Shown piece by piece: positions 6,186 through 6,887 of a DNA stretch of 6,887 bases. A model generated the notes under the pieces. That model was not told where the DNA came from. It saw nothing but the letters and a program-made list of their open reading frames with translations, and made no database searches. How positions within the stretch are numbered: position 1 is the first letter of the stretch; each line of letters opens with the position of its first letter. Source of the DNA: Candidatus Dojkabacteria bacterium UBA5209 (GTDB taxonomy: Bacteria; Patescibacteriota; Dojkabacteria; SC72); the NCBI GenBank assembly GCA_002412645.1, contig DHVL01000016.1:1301-8187 (forward strand), given 5' to 3'. The translations under genes and the position numbers were made by a program.

Positions 6186-6836
6186 ATGAAAAAGTGGAAA
6201 TCTGCCTTGATAATAACATCAGTTGTTGTTTTAATATCTCTTTTGTTCTTTTTCCTACCACCAGAAGATATTTTTAAGCATACACCAATACTAAAAAGCT
6301 TCTACCAGAACACAACATTAGAGGTTACGGTACCTAATGGTAAAGCCTCCGTGAAAGTAAATGGTAAGGAATATGGAGAGACTCCAGTAAATGTACAGAA
6401 CTTAATAGCGGGAGAGTATGAAGTAGAATTAGAAAGAATATCGACAGAGAGTGGATATTACAAACCTCAGATATTTAAAATTCAGCTTTCCAAAAACAGT
6501 ACCTCAAGAATAAATATTGAAATTGGACCAGATGATAATCTATACGGGTCTGTACTGTATTACACGGAGGATAATAATATAGGTAGTAATAAAGGGAAAC
6601 TTACAATAACAACCAATGCAATTAACAGTAAGATATATCTTAATTCTGAATTCCTTAAATCAGCACCAATTACAAATCTTGATATAAATGAAGGTGAATA
6701 TGAAATAAAAATAGAAGCTAAAAACTTTGAATCCCTTACAGTACCAATTGTAGTTAGAAAAGGATATACATTGAATATAAAGGGGTATCTTTTACCAATA
6801 CCAGTAATTTTTGAAGAAGTACAATTGGATGAGTAG
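6186..6836 (+). CDS. Membrane-anchored protein with two PEGA-like domains
   Basis: This 216-residue protein has an N-terminal signal anchor: a short basic MKKWK, then a hydrophobic helix at about 7-24. The rest should lie outside the membrane. Two PEGA-type beta repeats follow. The first, about 44-112, contains VTVPNGKASVKVNGKEYGETP and the typical LIAGEYEVEL. The second, about 138-200, contains ITTNAINSKIYLNSEF, INEGEYEIKIEA and a closing strand after VVRKGYTLNI. PEGA domains are common in surface-exposed and wall-associated bacterial proteins; they have no known catalytic activity and probably mediate binding or stacking. The protein has its own strong promoter and shares an eight-base overlap with the next gene, a probable glycosyltransferase, which supports a role in the cell envelope. 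No catalytic domain is visible. Confidence 0.85.
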   Translation: MKKWKSALIITSVVVLISLLFFFLPPEDIFKHTPILKSFYQNTTLEVTVPNGKASVKVNGKEYGETPVNVQNLIAGEYEVELERISTESGYYKPQIFKIQLSKNSTSRINIEIGPDDNLYGSVLYYTEDNNIGSNKGKLTITTNAINSKIYLNSEFLKSAPITNLDINEGEYEIKIEAKNFESLTVPIVVRKGYTLNIKGYLLPIPVIFEEVQLDE

Positions 6837-6887
6837 TTCTGATTTAACAAAAATAAAAGGTCAAATTCCTGTTTCTATCATTGTACA
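6829..6887 (+). CDS. Probable family 2 glycosyltransferase, N-terminal start (partial)
   Basis: An ATG at 6829 opens a frame that stays open to the end of the window and overlaps the PEGA gene stop by eight bases (ATGAGTAG). The 19 complete codons encode a short polar leader (MSSDLTKIKGQ), then IPVSIIV, followed by a codon starting CA (His or Gln). The pattern PVSIIVxxxN is the first beta strand of GT-A fold family 2 glycosyltransferases, where it precedes the nucleotide-sugar site. If the next residue is His, the closest match would be the WaaE/KdtX-like branch (VIHTxNEE). Too little is visible to be certain. The overlap suggests translation coupled to the PEGA gene, and the unusually close start argues for a real gene. 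Confidence 0.5.
   Translation, partial: MSSSDLTKIKGQIPVSIIV

Overview
The window is a compact stretch of bacterial chromosome. Every gene lies on the + strand and gaps are no larger than about 47 bases. Coding DNA is A+T-rich and arginine is mostly AGA. The gene content is a cell-division and replication core (ftsK tail, rodZ-like gene, dnaG, rsmA) followed by cell-envelope genes. Low G+C, tight packing, short proteins, few Shine-Dalgarno sites and a rodZ-like gene directly after ftsK together suggest a Candidate Phyla Radiation (Patescibacteria) genome, for example of the Microgenomates/Dojkabacteria type. That placement is an inference and the exact phylum cannot be read from the window. 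All complete proteins are consistent with the standard bacterial stop codons.

Layout: 1-102 is the C-terminal end of an FtsK/SpoIIIE DNA translocase. 125-1072 is a RodZ-like membrane protein with a cytoplasmic helix-turn-helix, one membrane segment and two extracytoplasmic beta domains. 1100-2821 is DNA primase DnaG. 2799-3728 is a SAM-dependent methyltransferase with a C-terminal zinc ribbon; it overlaps dnaG by 23 bases. 3729-4454 is RsmA/KsgA, starting at the base after the methyltransferase stop. 4472-4927 is a small three-pass membrane protein of unknown function. 4930-6138 is a WecA/MraY-family polytopic membrane protein whose key aspartates are replaced. 6186-6836 is a membrane-anchored protein with two PEGA-like domains. 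6829-6887 is the beginning of a probable family 2 glycosyltransferase cut by the window edge.

Expression organisation: the sequence falls into four likely transcription units: rodZ; dnaG-methyltransferase-rsmA; small membrane protein-WecA-like; PEGA-glycosyltransferase. The first gene of each unit has a sigma70-type -10 box ending only 6-9 bases before its start codon, so the mRNAs should be leaderless or nearly so. Every downstream gene instead overlaps or abuts the gene before it (gaps of -23, 0, +2 and -8 bases), as expected for translational coupling. No start has a well-placed Shine-Dalgarno sequence.

Most notable are the leaderless/coupled pattern, the WecA-like protein that has lost three normally catalytic Asp positions but kept other family motifs, the Ser in the RsmA catalytic NLPY motif, and the added domains in the RodZ-like protein and the methyltransferase.
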